Part shown: positions 16,481-27,693 of the stretch, piece by piece | How positions within the stretch are numbered: the stretch's first letter is position 1 | How the letters are laid out: each line of letters starts with the position of its first letter | Assembly (NCBI GenBank): GCA_026646875.1 | Contig: JAPKHL010000003.1 | Span: 1-62,925, forward strand | Direction of reading: 5' to 3' | Source: Rhodocyclaceae bacterium | GTDB lineage: Bacteria > Pseudomonadota > Gammaproteobacteria > Burkholderiales > Rhodocyclaceae | Length of the DNA: 62,925 nucleotides | The notes under the pieces: generated by a model | Databases searched by the model: none | The model's input: only the letters and a program-made list of their open reading frames with translations | What the model was told of the DNA's origin: nothing | Position numbers and translations under genes: made by a program

Positions 16481-17521
16481 ATGGAATTCCACATCCCGCC
16501 GGTCGAGCGCGCGCTCGACGCCGCCCTGCGCCACAAGATCGACCAGAAGACCAAGCCGCTCGGCGCGCTCGGTCAGCTCGAAAGCCTCGCCCTGCGGATC
16601 GGCCGCATCCAGCGCACCCTGACGCCCGAACTCGGCACGCCGCACCTGCTGGTCTTCGCCGGCGACCACGGTGCGGCGAAGGCCGGCGTCTCGGCCTTCC
16701 CGCAGGAAGTGACCTGGCAGATGGTCGAGAACTTCCTCGCCGGTGGCGCGGCGATCAACGTCTTCGCCCGTCACAGCGGCCTGCGCCTCGAGGTCGTCGA
16801 TTGCGGCGTGGCGCACGAGTTCGGTGCGCGCGACGGGCTGATCGACGCCAAGGTGGCCCCGGGCACGCGCAACTACCTCGAGATGCCGGCGATGAGCGCG
16901 GCCGAGCGCGATGCCGCACTGGCGCACGGCGCCCGCATTGCCCGGCAGTGCGCCGATGCCGGTTGCCGGGTGCTCGGTTTCGGCGAGATGGGTATCGGCA
17001 ACACCGCGGCTGCCTCGCTGCTCACCCACTGCCTGACCGGCACCCCGCTCGCCGACTGCATCGGCCGGGGCACCGGCCTCGACGATGCCGGCCTCGAGCG
17101 CAAGCGGGCGTTGCTGGCGCGCGCCGTCGCACGCGCCGGGCTGCCGGCCGGCGCCGACGCACCGACGGTGCTGGCCGAATTCGGCGGCTTCGAGATCGTC
17201 GCCATGGCCGGCGCCATGCTGGCCGGCGCCGAGCGCGGCATGATCCTGCTCATCGACGGCTTCATCGTCACCTCGGCGCTGCTCGCTGCCGCGCGCATCG
17301 CCCCGGCGGTGCGCGACCACGCGATCTTCTGCCACCGTTCGGCCGAACCCGGTCATCTGGCGCAGCTGCATGCGCTCGGGGCCGAGCCGTTGATCGACCT
17401 TGGCCTGCGCCTTGGCGAGGGCACCGGCGCGGCGCTGGCCTGGCCGCTGGTGCGTGCCGCCGCGGCCTTCCTCAACGAAATGGCCAGCTTCGAATCGGCG
17501 GGCGTCGCCGAGAAGCTGTGA
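16481..17521 (+). CDS. cobT: Nicotinate-nucleotide:DMB phosphoribosyltransferase
   Basis: Cytoplasmic enzyme of 346 residues that makes alpha-ribazole phosphate, the lower-ligand precursor of cobalamin. Family features include KTKPLGALG near the N-terminus, [26 protein letters not shown] and the C-terminal LGEGTGAAL, whose E313 corresponds to the general base. The ATG at 16481 is followed at once by the conserved [11 protein letters not shown] region. It starts the plus-strand cobT-cobS-cobC unit; cobS begins 7 bases after its stop. Confidence 0.96.
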   Translation: MEFHIPPVERALDAALRHKIDQKTKPLGALGQLESLALRIGRIQRTLTPELGTPHLLVFAGDHGAAKAGVSAFPQEVTWQMVENFLAGGAAINVFARHSGLRLEVVDCGVAHEFGARDGLIDAKVAPGTRNYLEMPAMSAAERDAALAHGARIARQCADAGCRVLGFGEMGIGNTAAASLLTHCLTGTPLADCIGRGTGLDDAGLERKRALLARAVARAGLPAGADAPTVLAEFGGFEIVAMAGAMLAGAERGMILLIDGFIVTSALLAAARIAPAVRDHAIFCHRSAEPGHLAQLHALGAEPLIDLGLRLGEGTGAALAWPLVRAAAAFLNEMASFESAGVAEKL

Positions 17522-17528
17522 GTCCGGC

Positions 17529-18302
17529 GTGACCGCCTTCCTGCGCCGCGAGCTCGAGTATTTCCTCGGCGCGCTGCGCTTCTTCACCCGCCTGCCGGTA
17601 CCGGCCTGGGTCGGGCACAGCAGCGAGGCGCTCAACAAGGCCGCGCGCTATTTTCCGGCGGTCGGTCTGCTGGTCGGCCTGATCGCCGCGCTCGCCTTCG
17701 TCGCCACCTCGCTGTTCTGGCCGAAGACGCTGGCCGTGCTCGCCGCCATGGCGGCCACCCTGTACGCCACCGGCGCCTTTCACGAGGACGGCTGGAGCGA
17801 CATGGTCGACGGTTTCGGCGGCGGCTGGGAAAAACAGCAGATCCTGGCGATCATGAAGGATTCGCGCATCGGCAGCTTCGGAGCGATCGCCCTGGTGATG
17901 CTGCTGCTGGCCAAGTTCTGCGCACTGATCGAGCTGGAATCCGCCGCCATTCCGGTCGTGCTGATCGCCGGCCATACCGTCTCGCGCTTCGCCGCCACGG
18001 CGCTGATGCGCGTGCTCGACTACGTGCGCGACGAGGGCAAGGCCAAGCCGCTGGCCACCCGCATCGGCCCCGGCGAGCTTGCGCTGGCGGGCGGCACCGC
18101 GCTGTTCGCGGTGCTCCTGCCGTGGCCTTTCCTGGGCCTGCCGGCGCTGCTGGCCGGCGTCCTCCTCGCCGCCGGCGCCACGCTCTGGCTGGCGCGCCTG
18201 TTCCGCCGCCGCCTTGGCGGCTACACCGGCGACTGCCTCGGCGCCACCCAGCAGCTCGCCGAAGCGGCCTTCTACGGTGGCCTGCTGTGCAGGTTTTCCT
18301 GA
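17529..18302 (+). CDS. cobS: Cobalamin synthase (adenosylcobinamide-GDP ribazoletransferase)
   Basis: Integral membrane enzyme of 257 residues. It joins AdoCbi-GDP (from CobU) to alpha-ribazole (phosphate) to complete cobalamin. Five or more hydrophobic segments are visible. The conserved acidic metal-binding stretch HEDGWSDMVDGFGGG lies near residues 81-95, and the start region LGALRFFTRLPVP is typical. The GTG at 17529 is chosen because the family's N-terminus begins there. The 3' end overlaps cobC by 16 bases, so the genes are coupled. Confidence 0.95.
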   Translation: MTAFLRRELEYFLGALRFFTRLPVPAWVGHSSEALNKAARYFPAVGLLVGLIAALAFVATSLFWPKTLAVLAAMAATLYATGAFHEDGWSDMVDGFGGGWEKQQILAIMKDSRIGSFGAIALVMLLLAKFCALIELESAAIPVVLIAGHTVSRFAATALMRVLDYVRDEGKAKPLATRIGPGELALAGGTALFAVLLPWPFLGLPALLAGVLLAAGATLWLARLFRRRLGGYTGDCLGATQQLAEAAFYGGLLCRFS

Positions 18303-18841
18303 TCCGCCATCCGCCGCCGCGAATCGACCCCGGGGTGTGCTACGGCCGGCTCGATGTGGAGGCCATCGACCCTGCCGGCGCCGCCGCGCGGCTGCGGCCG
18401 CTGCTGCCGGCCGGGGTGCCGGTGTGCTGCAGTCCGCTGCGCCGTGCCCGCATCCTCGCCGAGGCCCTGCATCCGGCGCCGGTCATCGATGCGCGCCTCG
18501 CGGAGATCGACTTCGGCGACTGGGAGGGGCGCCGCTGGGACGATATCGACCGCGCGGCGCTCACCGCCTGGGCCGACGACCTGCTCGGCTTCGTTCCGCC
18601 CGGCGGCGAATCGGTGGCTGCGCTGCAGGCGCGCGTGCTCGCCTTCGCTGCTACGCTGGCCGACCAGCCTGCCGACAGCGCGCTGGCCCTGGTCACGCAT
18701 GGCGGCGTGCTGCGCGCGCTGCTCGGCCATTGGCTGCGCCTGCCGGTGGCCGAATGGACGCGCCTGCAATTCGCCTTCGCCCGCGTCAGCGCCGTCGAGC
18801 TGGCCGGCGATCGGGCGGTTCTGCGCTACCTGAACAGGTAA
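18287..18841 (+). CDS. cobC: Alpha-ribazole phosphatase (histidine phosphatase family)
   Basis: Small phosphatase of 184 residues. It removes phosphate from alpha-ribazole-5'-phosphate or from cobalamin phosphate. The histidine-phosphatase signature appears as LIRHPPP (catalytic His; the usual RHG is RHP here). It also has CSPLRRAR, the acid FGDWEG and the second His in LVTHGGVLRAL. The GTG at 18287 inside cobS is the only start that leaves the N-terminal VQVFLIRH strand intact. Nine bases separate its stop from the rfaQ-like gene, so LPS genes may be read through from here. Confidence 0.9.
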   Translation: MQVFLIRHPPPRIDPGVCYGRLDVEAIDPAGAAARLRPLLPAGVPVCCSPLRRARILAEALHPAPVIDARLAEIDFGDWEGRRWDDIDRAALTAWADDLLGFVPPGGESVAALQARVLAFAATLADQPADSALALVTHGGVLRALLGHWLRLPVAEWTRLQFAFARVSAVELAGDRAVLRYLNR

Positions 18842-18850
18842 AATGACGCG

Positions 18851-19933
18851 ATGCCCAAGGATTCCGTCCCCCTCGCCGACCTGCGCCGAGCGCTGGTGAT
18901 CAAGCTGCGCCACCATGGCGACGTGCTGCTGACCTCGCCGGTGTTCTCCGTCCTCAAGGCGCAGGCGCCGCAGCTGGAGATCGATGCGCTGGTCTACGCC
19001 GATACCGCCGAGATGCTGACCCTGCATCCGGCGATCGCCCACGTGCACACCATCGACCGTGCCTGGAAGCAGCGCGGCCCGTTCGGCCAGGCCGCCGCCG
19101 AGTGGCGCCTGCTGCGGACCCTGCAGGCCCGTCGCTACGACCTCGTCGTGCATCTCACCGAACATCCGCGCGGCGCCTGGCTGGCGCGCGCCTGCGGCGC
19201 ACGCTGGGCGGTGGCGCCCAAGGTCGCCGGCCGCGGCCGCTGGTGGACGAACGCCTTCACGCACGTCTACCCGCATCCGCGCGGCGGCCGCCGGCACACC
19301 GTCGAGCTCAACCTCGACGCCCTGCGCCGCATCGGCGTGCAGCCGGCGCCGGCGGCGCGCGGCCTGAGCCTCGAACCCGGCGCGCCGGCGCGCGCGCGCG
19401 TCGATCAGCTGCTCGCCGGACACGGCCTTGGCGCGGGTGCCTTCATCCACGTCCACCCGGCCTCCCGGTGGACCTTCAAGTGCTGGCCGGCCGAACGCAT
19501 GGCGCAGCTGATCGACCGGCTGGCCGCGCAGGGTCACCGCGTCGTGCTTACCGGCGCGCCGTCCGACAGCGAGCGGGCGATGGTCGAGGCCATCCTCGCC
19601 GTTGCCGGCAGCGCTCCGCTCAACCTGTGCGGGCAGCTGTCGCTCAAGGAGATGGCGGCGCTGACGGCGCGCGCGCGCCTGTTCATCGGCGTCGATTCGG
19701 CACCGATGCACATCGCCGCCGCGGTCGGCACGCCGGTGGTCGCGCTGTTCGGCCCGTCGGGCGAGATCGACTGGGGCCCCTGGCAGGTGCCGGCACGCGT
19801 CGTCGCCTCGACACGCCATCCCTGCCGCCCCTGCGGCCTGGACGGGTGCGGTGGCGGCAAGCACAGCGACTGCCTCGTGCAGCTCGAGGTCGAGCGCGTC
19901 TTCGCCGCCGCGCAGGAACTCCTGGGCGGATGA
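18851..19933 (+). CDS. rfaQ: LPS heptosyltransferase (GT9, RfaQ/WaaQ-like)
   Basis: GT9 glycosyltransferase of 360 residues that would add ADP-heptose to the LPS inner core. The N-terminal motif VIKLRHHGDVLLTSPV and the C-terminal donor site FIGVDSAPMHIAAAVGTPVVALFGP are typical of heptosyltransferases. HVHPASRWTFKCWP matches the RfaQ subgroup. The C-terminus has a Cys-rich stretch (CRPCGLDGCGGGKHSDC) that is common in this branch. First gene of a ten-gene LPS cluster. The assignment to heptosyltransferase III is by similarity of motifs; the acceptor is not proven. Confidence 0.87.
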   Translation: MPKDSVPLADLRRALVIKLRHHGDVLLTSPVFSVLKAQAPQLEIDALVYADTAEMLTLHPAIAHVHTIDRAWKQRGPFGQAAAEWRLLRTLQARRYDLVVHLTEHPRGAWLARACGARWAVAPKVAGRGRWWTNAFTHVYPHPRGGRRHTVELNLDALRRIGVQPAPAARGLSLEPGAPARARVDQLLAGHGLGAGAFIHVHPASRWTFKCWPAERMAQLIDRLAAQGHRVVLTGAPSDSERAMVEAILAVAGSAPLNLCGQLSLKEMAALTARARLFIGVDSAPMHIAAAVGTPVVALFGPSGEIDWGPWQVPARVVASTRHPCRPCGLDGCGGGKHSDCLVQLEVERVFAAAQELLGG

Positions 19934-19955
19934 GAATCCTCGGGAGCCGATGCCG

Positions 19956-21095
19956 ATGAGCCTGCGCCTGGCCATTGTCCGGCAACGCTACAACCCTTTC
20001 GGCGGCGCCGAGCGCTTCGTCGCGACGGCGCTCGACGCGCTCGGCCGGCACGACCTGTCGCTGACCCTGATCACGCGCGAGTGGACCGGCGGCGAGCAGC
20101 AGCACGCGGTGATCGAATGCCGGCCGCCGCACCTCGGCCGGCTCGCCCGCGACCGCTCCTTCGCGCGTTGCGTGCAGGACGTGCTGGCGCGCGAACGCTT
20201 CGACCTCGTACAGTCGCACGAGCGCATTCCCGGCTGCGACATCTTCCGCGCCGGCGACGGCGTGCATGCCGCCTGGCTCGCACAGCGCGCGCGCCGGCAG
20301 GGGGCACTCGGCCGCCTCGGCGCCCGCCTCAGTCCCTGGCACCGCTACACCCTGGCCGCCGAGCGGGCAATGTTCGGCGATCCACGCCTGCGTGCGGTGA
20401 TTTGCATCTCGCAGCTGGTGCGCGACGACATCCGGCGCTTCTATGGCGTCGCCGACGAGAAGCTGCACGTCATCTACAACGGCGTCGATCTCGAGCGCTA
20501 CCACCCCGACCTCGCCGCCGGACAGCGGCAGGAGACGCGCGCCCGGCTCGGCGTTCCCGACGAAGCGCCGCTCTTCATTTATGTCGGCTCCGGTTTCGAG
20601 CGCAAGGGGGTCGGTCCGCTCCTCGATGCGCTCGCGCGCGCCGCCGCGTGCAAAGCACACGACGCACACCTCGTCGTCGTCGGCGCCGACAAGCATCTGC
20701 GGCGCTACGCACGCCAGGCCGCGCAGGCCGGGCTCGGCGGCCGCGTCATCTTTACCGGAGGCGTGCAGGACGTACGCTCCTATTACGCAGCGGCCGATGC
20801 TTTCGTCCTGCCGACGCTCTACGAACCGCTCTCCAACGCGGTTCTCGAGGCGCTGGCCTGTGGGCTGCCCTGCCTCGTCAGCACGCAGTGCGGTGCCGCC
20901 GAGCTGATCACCCCGGGGCGCAACGGTTTCGTTTGCGATGCACTCGATGTGCCGGCCCTGGCCGCCCATCTCGACGCGCTGGCCCGTCCCGGCGTCGCTG
21001 CCGGGATGCGCGCGGCCGCCCGCGCGGCGGTTGCGCATCTGGGGCTGGCCGCGATGTCGGACCGCCTGGTCGCGCTCTACCGCAGCCTGCTTTAA
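19956..21095 (+). CDS. Glycosyltransferase family 4 (WaaG-like)
   Basis: GT-B fold glycosyltransferase of about 379 residues. It begins LAIVRQRYNPFGGAERF, a pattern seen in WaaG/RfaG-type LPS core glucosyltransferases. The C-terminal nucleotide-sugar site has FIYVGSGFERKGV and the E-x7-E motif in YEPLSNAVLEAL. An in-frame ATG also exists at 19950. 19956 is preferred because GGGAG at 19942-19946 then has a spacer of nine bases. Position between rfaQ and msbA supports a role in the LPS outer core. Confidence 0.9.
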   Translation: MSLRLAIVRQRYNPFGGAERFVATALDALGRHDLSLTLITREWTGGEQQHAVIECRPPHLGRLARDRSFARCVQDVLARERFDLVQSHERIPGCDIFRAGDGVHAAWLAQRARRQGALGRLGARLSPWHRYTLAAERAMFGDPRLRAVICISQLVRDDIRRFYGVADEKLHVIYNGVDLERYHPDLAAGQRQETRARLGVPDEAPLFIYVGSGFERKGVGPLLDALARAAACKAHDAHLVVVGADKHLRRYARQAAQAGLGGRVIFTGGVQDVRSYYAAADAFVLPTLYEPLSNAVLEALACGLPCLVSTQCGAAELITPGRNGFVCDALDVPALAAHLDALARPGVAAGMRAAARAAVAHLGLAAMSDRLVALYRSLL

Positions 21096-21190
21096 ACACA
21101 CCCGGCCCGTTGCGGCGGCTGTCCCTGCGAAATCGCCGCGCCATCATCTCGCGCCCCAATGAACAATCCGGGATAATCACGGTTTCGCCG

Positions 21191-22947
<1,757 letters not shown>

Positions 22948-22951
<4 letters not shown>

Positions 22952-24072
22952 AGATCGTCCATACCGAAGCTTCCTGCGGCTGGGGCGGTCAGGAGATCCG
23001 CATTCTCGAGGAAGCGCGCGGACTGGCCGCGCGCGGTCACGACGTGCAGCTGCTCTGCCCGCCCGAGGCGCGCATCTTCGCCGAGGCGCCGCGCTTCGGC
23101 GTGCGCGCGACGGCCCTGCCGATCGCCCGCAAGAAGCCCGTCGGCGTGCTGGCGTTGCGCCGCTGGCTGGCCCGGCACCGGCCGGACGTGATCAACACGC
23201 ACAGCTCGACCGACAGCTGGCTGGCCGCGCTGGCCTGTACCCTGCTGCGCGACGCGCCGCCGCTGGTGCGCACGCGCCATATCTCGACGGCGGTGCCGAA
23301 CAACGCGACGACGCGCTGGTTGTACACGCGCGCCACACGCCACATCGTCACCACCGGCGAATCGCTGCGCCTTCAGCTGATCGCGCAGAACGGCTACCGC
23401 CCTGAGGCGATCACCTCGGTGCCCACCGGCATCGACCCCGAGCGTCATGCCCCCGGTGACCGCGCGCAGGCGCGCGCCGCGCTGGTTGCGCACGGGCTGC
23501 CGGCCACGGGACCGCTGCTGGCAATCGTCGCCACGCTGCGCAGCTGGAAGGGGCACGTCTACCTGCTCGAGGCGCTCGCCGGCCTGCCCGACGTGCGCCT
23601 GGCCGTGGTCGGCGACGGGCCGCACCGGCCGACCATCGAGCAGAAGCTGGCCGAACTCGGGCTGGCCGGGCGCGTCGTCTTTGCCGGACAGCAGAACGAC
23701 GTGACGCCCTGGCTGCGCGCCGCCGACGTCTTTGTGCTGCCTTCCTACGCCAACGAAGGTGTGCCGCAGGCCGTGCTGCAGGCGATGATGACTGCCCTGC
23801 CGGTGGTCAGCACCACGGTTGGCGCGATCGCCGAGGCGGTCGCGGACGGGGAGACCGGGCTGCTGGTCCCGCCGCGCGACGCACAGGCACTGCGCACCGC
23901 GCTCGCCACCCTGCTGGCGGAGCCGGCGCGGGCCGAGGCGATGGGCCGGGCCGGACGCGAACGCGCCGTTGCCCGCTTCTCGCGCGAGGCCATGCTCGAC
24001 CGCATGGAGGCGATTTTCAGCGACGCCGCTGCCGGGGGGCCGTCGCGGGGCGACGGACGGAACGCCCGGTGA
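22948..24072 (+). CDS. Glycosyltransferase family 4
   Basis: GT-B glycosyltransferase of 374 residues starting with a GTG that overlaps the msbA stop. The N-terminal acceptor domain begins MKIVHTEASCGWGGQE, and the C-terminal domain has VATLRSWKGHVYLLEAL, VVGDGPHRPTIE and the E-x7-E region YANEGVPQAVLQAM. It is a cytoplasmic enzyme of LPS core or oligosaccharide assembly by context. The sugar and acceptor are unknown. Confidence 0.9.
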
Positions 24073-25232
24073 GCCGGCTGCCCGCCCGCCTGCTCACCCT
24101 GGCGCTGGCCGCGGCGCGCAGCCCGCGCCGGCGGCCGCCGGCGGGGCAGCCGGTGCGGCGGATCCTGATCGCCCACTACCTGCTGCTCGGCGATACCCTG
24201 CTGCTCGCGCCGCTGCTCGCCCGGCTCGCCCGCCGCTATCCGCAGGCCGAGCGGGTGGTGCTGGCGCGACCGGCGGTAGCGCCGCTGTTCGCCGGACAGC
24301 CCTACGGCGCGCGTGCGCTGGCCTACGATCCGCGCGATTTCTCCACCTTCCGCGCGCTGCTTGCCGCCGGCCCCTTCGACCTGGCCTTCGTGCTCGGCGA
24401 CAACCGTTACGGCTGGCTGGCGCGCGCCGCCGGCGCGCGCTGGATCGTCGGCTTCGCCGGCGACCGTCCGGCGTGGAAGAACTGGATGATCGATGCGCCC
24501 CGCGATTTTCCGGCGACGCCGGCCGCGTGGGCCGACATGGCCGCCGGGCTGTGCGATGGCCTCGGTGTCGCCACGGGCGGCGAAATGAACGACGACATGA
24601 CTGCCGTGGCGGACGACGAGCTTCCCCCCTTTGCGCCCGGGGACTGGCCGGCACCGCCGGCAGCCGATTTCGCGCAGCCGGCAACGGCCTATGCGGTGCT
24701 GCACGTCGGCGCCTCGACGCCGCTCAAGCTGTGGCCGTCCGAGCGCTGGCGGGCGCTGGCCGATACCCTGCGCGGGCGCGGACTGGTGCCGGTGTGGAGC
24801 GCCGGCGCCGGCGAGGGCGCGCTGGTCGATGCCATCGACCCCGCGCGACGCGATCCCCGTCACTGCGGCACGCTGAGCCTGCCGCAACTGTGGCGGCTGC
24901 TGGCCGGCGCGCGCCTGCTGATCTGTCCGGACACCGGCGTCGCCCACCTCGGCAAGCTGGTCGGCGTGCCGACCGTTGCGCTGTTCGGCCCCGGCGCGCC
25001 GGACATCTACGGCAAGGGGCGCTTCTGGCGCAACGCGCCCTTTGTTGCGCTGGCCGAGGATCCCTTCGCCTGCCGTGATCAGCCGTTGCTCTTCCGCCGC
25101 ACGCTGCCCTGGGTACGCCGCTGCGGCCGTGGCCCGGCTGCCTGCCCGACGCCGGGCGCCTGCATGCGCGCGATTCCGCTCGCCGCCGTCGAGCGGGCGG
25201 CGCTGCGCTTCCTCGACGGCCAGCCGGGCTGA
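24069..25232 (+). CDS. GT9 heptosyltransferase-family protein
   Basis: Protein of 387 residues, GTGA-coupled to the GT4 gene before it. The GT9 features are IAHYLLLGDTLLLAPLL at the N-terminus, HVGASTPLKLWPSERW in the middle, and the donor site LICPDTGVAHLGKLVGVPTVALFGP. A long N-terminal basic stretch (ARSPRRRPP) could associate with the membrane. This is one of three GT9 genes in the cluster, consistent with an inner core carrying more than two heptose-like sugars. Exact linkage cannot be told from sequence. Confidence 0.87.
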   Translation: MSRLPARLLTLALAAARSPRRRPPAGQPVRRILIAHYLLLGDTLLLAPLLARLARRYPQAERVVLARPAVAPLFAGQPYGARALAYDPRDFSTFRALLAAGPFDLAFVLGDNRYGWLARAAGARWIVGFAGDRPAWKNWMIDAPRDFPATPAAWADMAAGLCDGLGVATGGEMNDDMTAVADDELPPFAPGDWPAPPAADFAQPATAYAVLHVGASTPLKLWPSERWRALADTLRGRGLVPVWSAGAGEGALVDAIDPARRDPRHCGTLSLPQLWRLLAGARLLICPDTGVAHLGKLVGVPTVALFGPGAPDIYGKGRFWRNAPFVALAEDPFACRDQPLLFRRTLPWVRRCGRGPAACPTPGACMRAIPLAAVERAALRFLDGQPG

Positions 25233-25243
25233 GGCCGGGAGCC

Positions 25244-26515
25244 ATGCGTTCGCCGCTCCTTCATCAACCCTGCAGTCAACGCGCGGTGACGCCGGGCGAG
25301 GGCCTGGCGCTGTTCGTCCTGCTCGCCCTGCTGTTCGCCACGCTGCCGTTCAACGGCATCATCGCCGCCCGGCGGCTGTTGCTCCTGCTCTTCGTCGGCG
25401 TCGCCGCGCACGCGCTGCTGCGCCGGCGTGCGCTGCCCGCGTTGCCGCTGCCGGTGCTCGGCTGGTTCGCGCTGGCGCCGCTCTCGCTGCTGTGGAGCGA
25501 GAACCGGGCGCTCAGCGCCAGTGAGTTGATACCGGACGCACTTTATCCCTTCCTCGGGATGCTGGCCGCCACGGCCCTGCTGCGCACCCCGCGGACCCTG
25601 GCCGCCGCGCTCGGCGGCCTGTTCGCCGGCGCTGCCGCGGTGGTTGCCGCCGGTCTCTGGCAGGCCGGCGGCCAGGCAAGCTACGACTGGCAGGCGCTGG
25701 CGCACGGCCACGGACAATTCACCACCTATCTCGTGATGCTGCTGCCCTTCCTGCTGCTGGCGCTGGTCGAGGCCCTGCGGGTACGCCGGGCGGGGCTCGC
25801 CGTCCTGCTCGCGCTGCTGCTCTGCGGCGCGCTGCTGGCGGGCTTGTCCACGGTCAACCGCATGTTCTGGCTGTCCGCGCTGGTGGTGCTGCTGGTGTTG
25901 TGCGCCGGTATCGCCCTGCGCCGCGAATACGCAGCGCTGCGCGGCCGCTTGCTGGCCGCCGCCGCGCTGATTGGTGCGGCCATCGCGGCGGCTTTCGCGG
26001 TGGCCGTGCGCCTGCGTCCGGCCAACGTGATCGGGGCTCCCGGACCGGGCGCCGCCGGGTTGGCCGACAATCCGTTGCTCGCCACCTTCACTGGCAGCGA
26101 GCGCTTCGAGATGTGGCGCTTCTGGCTGGGGCGCATTCCGGAACATCCGCTGCTCGGCATCGGTTTCGGCTACGACATGCCGCGCCTGGTGTTCCTCCCG
26201 GACAAGCCGGCGCACTGGCACGAACTGTTGTTCGCGCATGCGCACAACCTGCTGCTCGACATCGCGATCCGGCTCGGCATGCTTGGCCTGGCGCTGTTCA
26301 TCGCCGCGCTCGCCGCGCTCGCGCTGCTCTTCTGGCGGGCGCTCCGCTCGCCCGATCACGGCGCGGCGCTGGCCGGCATGGCGGGACTGGCGCTGCTGGC
26401 CGGTACCCTGTCGAAGAACCTGACCGATGATTTCATGACGCGCGGTCCGCTGTTCATCTTCTGGCTGCTGGTCGGCCTGCTGCTCGGCGCCCTGCAGGGG
26501 AGGCGGCCGGCATGA
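25244..26515 (+). CDS. O-antigen ligase family membrane protein (WaaL/RfaL-like)
   Basis: Polytopic inner-membrane protein of 423 residues with about eleven hydrophobic segments. The large periplasmic loop near residues 260-340 has RFEMWRFWLGRIPEHPLLGIGFG and HAHNLLLDIAIRLG, a Wzy_C/O-antigen ligase signature including the conserved His. Such enzymes join an undecaprenyl-linked glycan to lipid A-core in the periplasm. The cluster holds no Wzy/Wzx pair, but a Wzm/Wzt exporter is encoded at 49-51 kb and could supply the glycan. The stop overlaps the next ATG. Confidence 0.88.
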   Translation: MRSPLLHQPCSQRAVTPGEGLALFVLLALLFATLPFNGIIAARRLLLLLFVGVAAHALLRRRALPALPLPVLGWFALAPLSLLWSENRALSASELIPDALYPFLGMLAATALLRTPRTLAAALGGLFAGAAAVVAAGLWQAGGQASYDWQALAHGHGQFTTYLVMLLPFLLLALVEALRVRRAGLAVLLALLLCGALLAGLSTVNRMFWLSALVVLLVLCAGIALRREYAALRGRLLAAAALIGAAIAAAFAVAVRLRPANVIGAPGPGAAGLADNPLLATFTGSERFEMWRFWLGRIPEHPLLGIGFGYDMPRLVFLPDKPAHWHELLFAHAHNLLLDIAIRLGMLGLALFIAALAALALLFWRALRSPDHGAALAGMAGLALLAGTLSKNLTDDFMTRGPLFIFWLLVGLLLGALQGRRPA

Positions 26516-27693
26516 GCTTCCCGCCGGTAGTCAATATCAACCTGCAGCAGGGCTGCGGCGGCGGCGAGGTCTACACCGGCTTCTTCCTGCGCGCACTGGC
26601 CGCAGGCGGGATCGCCAGCCGGCTGCTGACGCATCCGGCCGCCACGGCCTGGGATACCCTGGCACCGGGCGTGCCGCGCATGAGCGCCGCGACGGCGGCG
26701 GCGATTCCCGAGCGGCTGGCTGCCGCCCTGCGCGGGCAAGCGCCGGCGTGGCTGGTCTTCCACACGCCCTGCGCGCCGGCGGTGACCGCGGCGCTGCGGG
26801 AACAGGGCCATTTCGTCAGCGTTTTCGCGCACATGCCGCTGTATGGCCGCGATCCGTCGCCGCTGGCGGCCTGCGACCTGGTCGTTCCGGTTTCCGCGCA
26901 CGTGCGCGACAGCGCGCGGGCGGCGGGGCTGACCCGGGTTTACGATGCGCCGATGTACGGTATCGCCGATTTGCGCCGCCGGCCCGGTGGCGATGCCGCG
27001 GCGCTGGTCGCGCGTACTCCGTACGACTGGGATCGGCGCAAGGTCCGCGAGCGGGTGATGGGCGCCGTCGAGCCGCTGCTCGAGCCGCTGCGCCGCCGCC
27101 CGGCCTTCCGCCGGGCCGGGGGGATCGCGCTCGGCATCGTCTCGCGCCTGACGCCGATCAAGCAGTTCCCGCTGCAGTTCTCGTTGCTTGCGCCGGTGCT
27201 CGCCCGCCACCCGCTCTTCCATCTCGACGTTTTCGGCGCCGGCGGCTACACCTCGGTGCGCGATCTGCGCCGGGCGCTGGCGCCGATCGCCGGGCGCGTG
27301 CGCTTCTGGGGGCACCAGCACGACATGCCCGCGGTCTACGCCGGAATCGACTACCTGCTCACCGGCCTGCCCGAGAAGGAGGCGCTGGGGCTCAACGTGC
27401 TCGAAGCGCAGGCCTGCGGCACGCCGGTCCTGGCGGTGCAGGCGCCGCCGTTCACCGAAACCGTGCGCGCCGACGTGTCCGGCCTGTTCTACGCCGATCC
27501 GCGCACCGACGCCGGCGCTTCGTTCGAGGCCCTGCTGACGCGCCTCGAACGGCAGCCCTTCCGGCTCGACGGAGCCCGGCTGGAGGCGCATCTCGCCGTG
27601 TTTTCCGAGGCGGCGTTCGCTGCGCGCGTCGCCACGCTGGCCGCCTGGGTCGCCGGGCGGATGGCCGGGGGAGGGGGACGATGCGACTCGTAA
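26512..27693 (+). CDS. Glycosyltransferase family 4
   Basis: Predicted cytoplasmic GT-B enzyme of 393 residues. It starts INLQQGCGGGEVYTGFFLRAL (glycine-rich acceptor side). The C-terminal half has LGIVSRLTPIKQFPLQFSLL and EKEALGLNVLEAQACGTPVLA, the E-x7-E donor motif. The start is fixed by the ATGA overlap with the ligase gene. Its stop lies 12 bases inside the next gene. Role: LPS core or oligosaccharide sugar addition, by context. Confidence 0.88.
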   Translation: MSFPPVVNINLQQGCGGGEVYTGFFLRALAAGGIASRLLTHPAATAWDTLAPGVPRMSAATAAAIPERLAAALRGQAPAWLVFHTPCAPAVTAALREQGHFVSVFAHMPLYGRDPSPLAACDLVVPVSAHVRDSARAAGLTRVYDAPMYGIADLRRRPGGDAAALVARTPYDWDRRKVRERVMGAVEPLLEPLRRRPAFRRAGGIALGIVSRLTPIKQFPLQFSLLAPVLARHPLFHLDVFGAGGYTSVRDLRRALAPIAGRVRFWGHQHDMPAVYAGIDYLLTGLPEKEALGLNVLEAQACGTPVLAVQAPPFTETVRADVSGLFYADPRTDAGASFEALLTRLERQPFRLDGARLEAHLAVFSEAAFAARVATLAAWVAGRMAGGGGRCDS

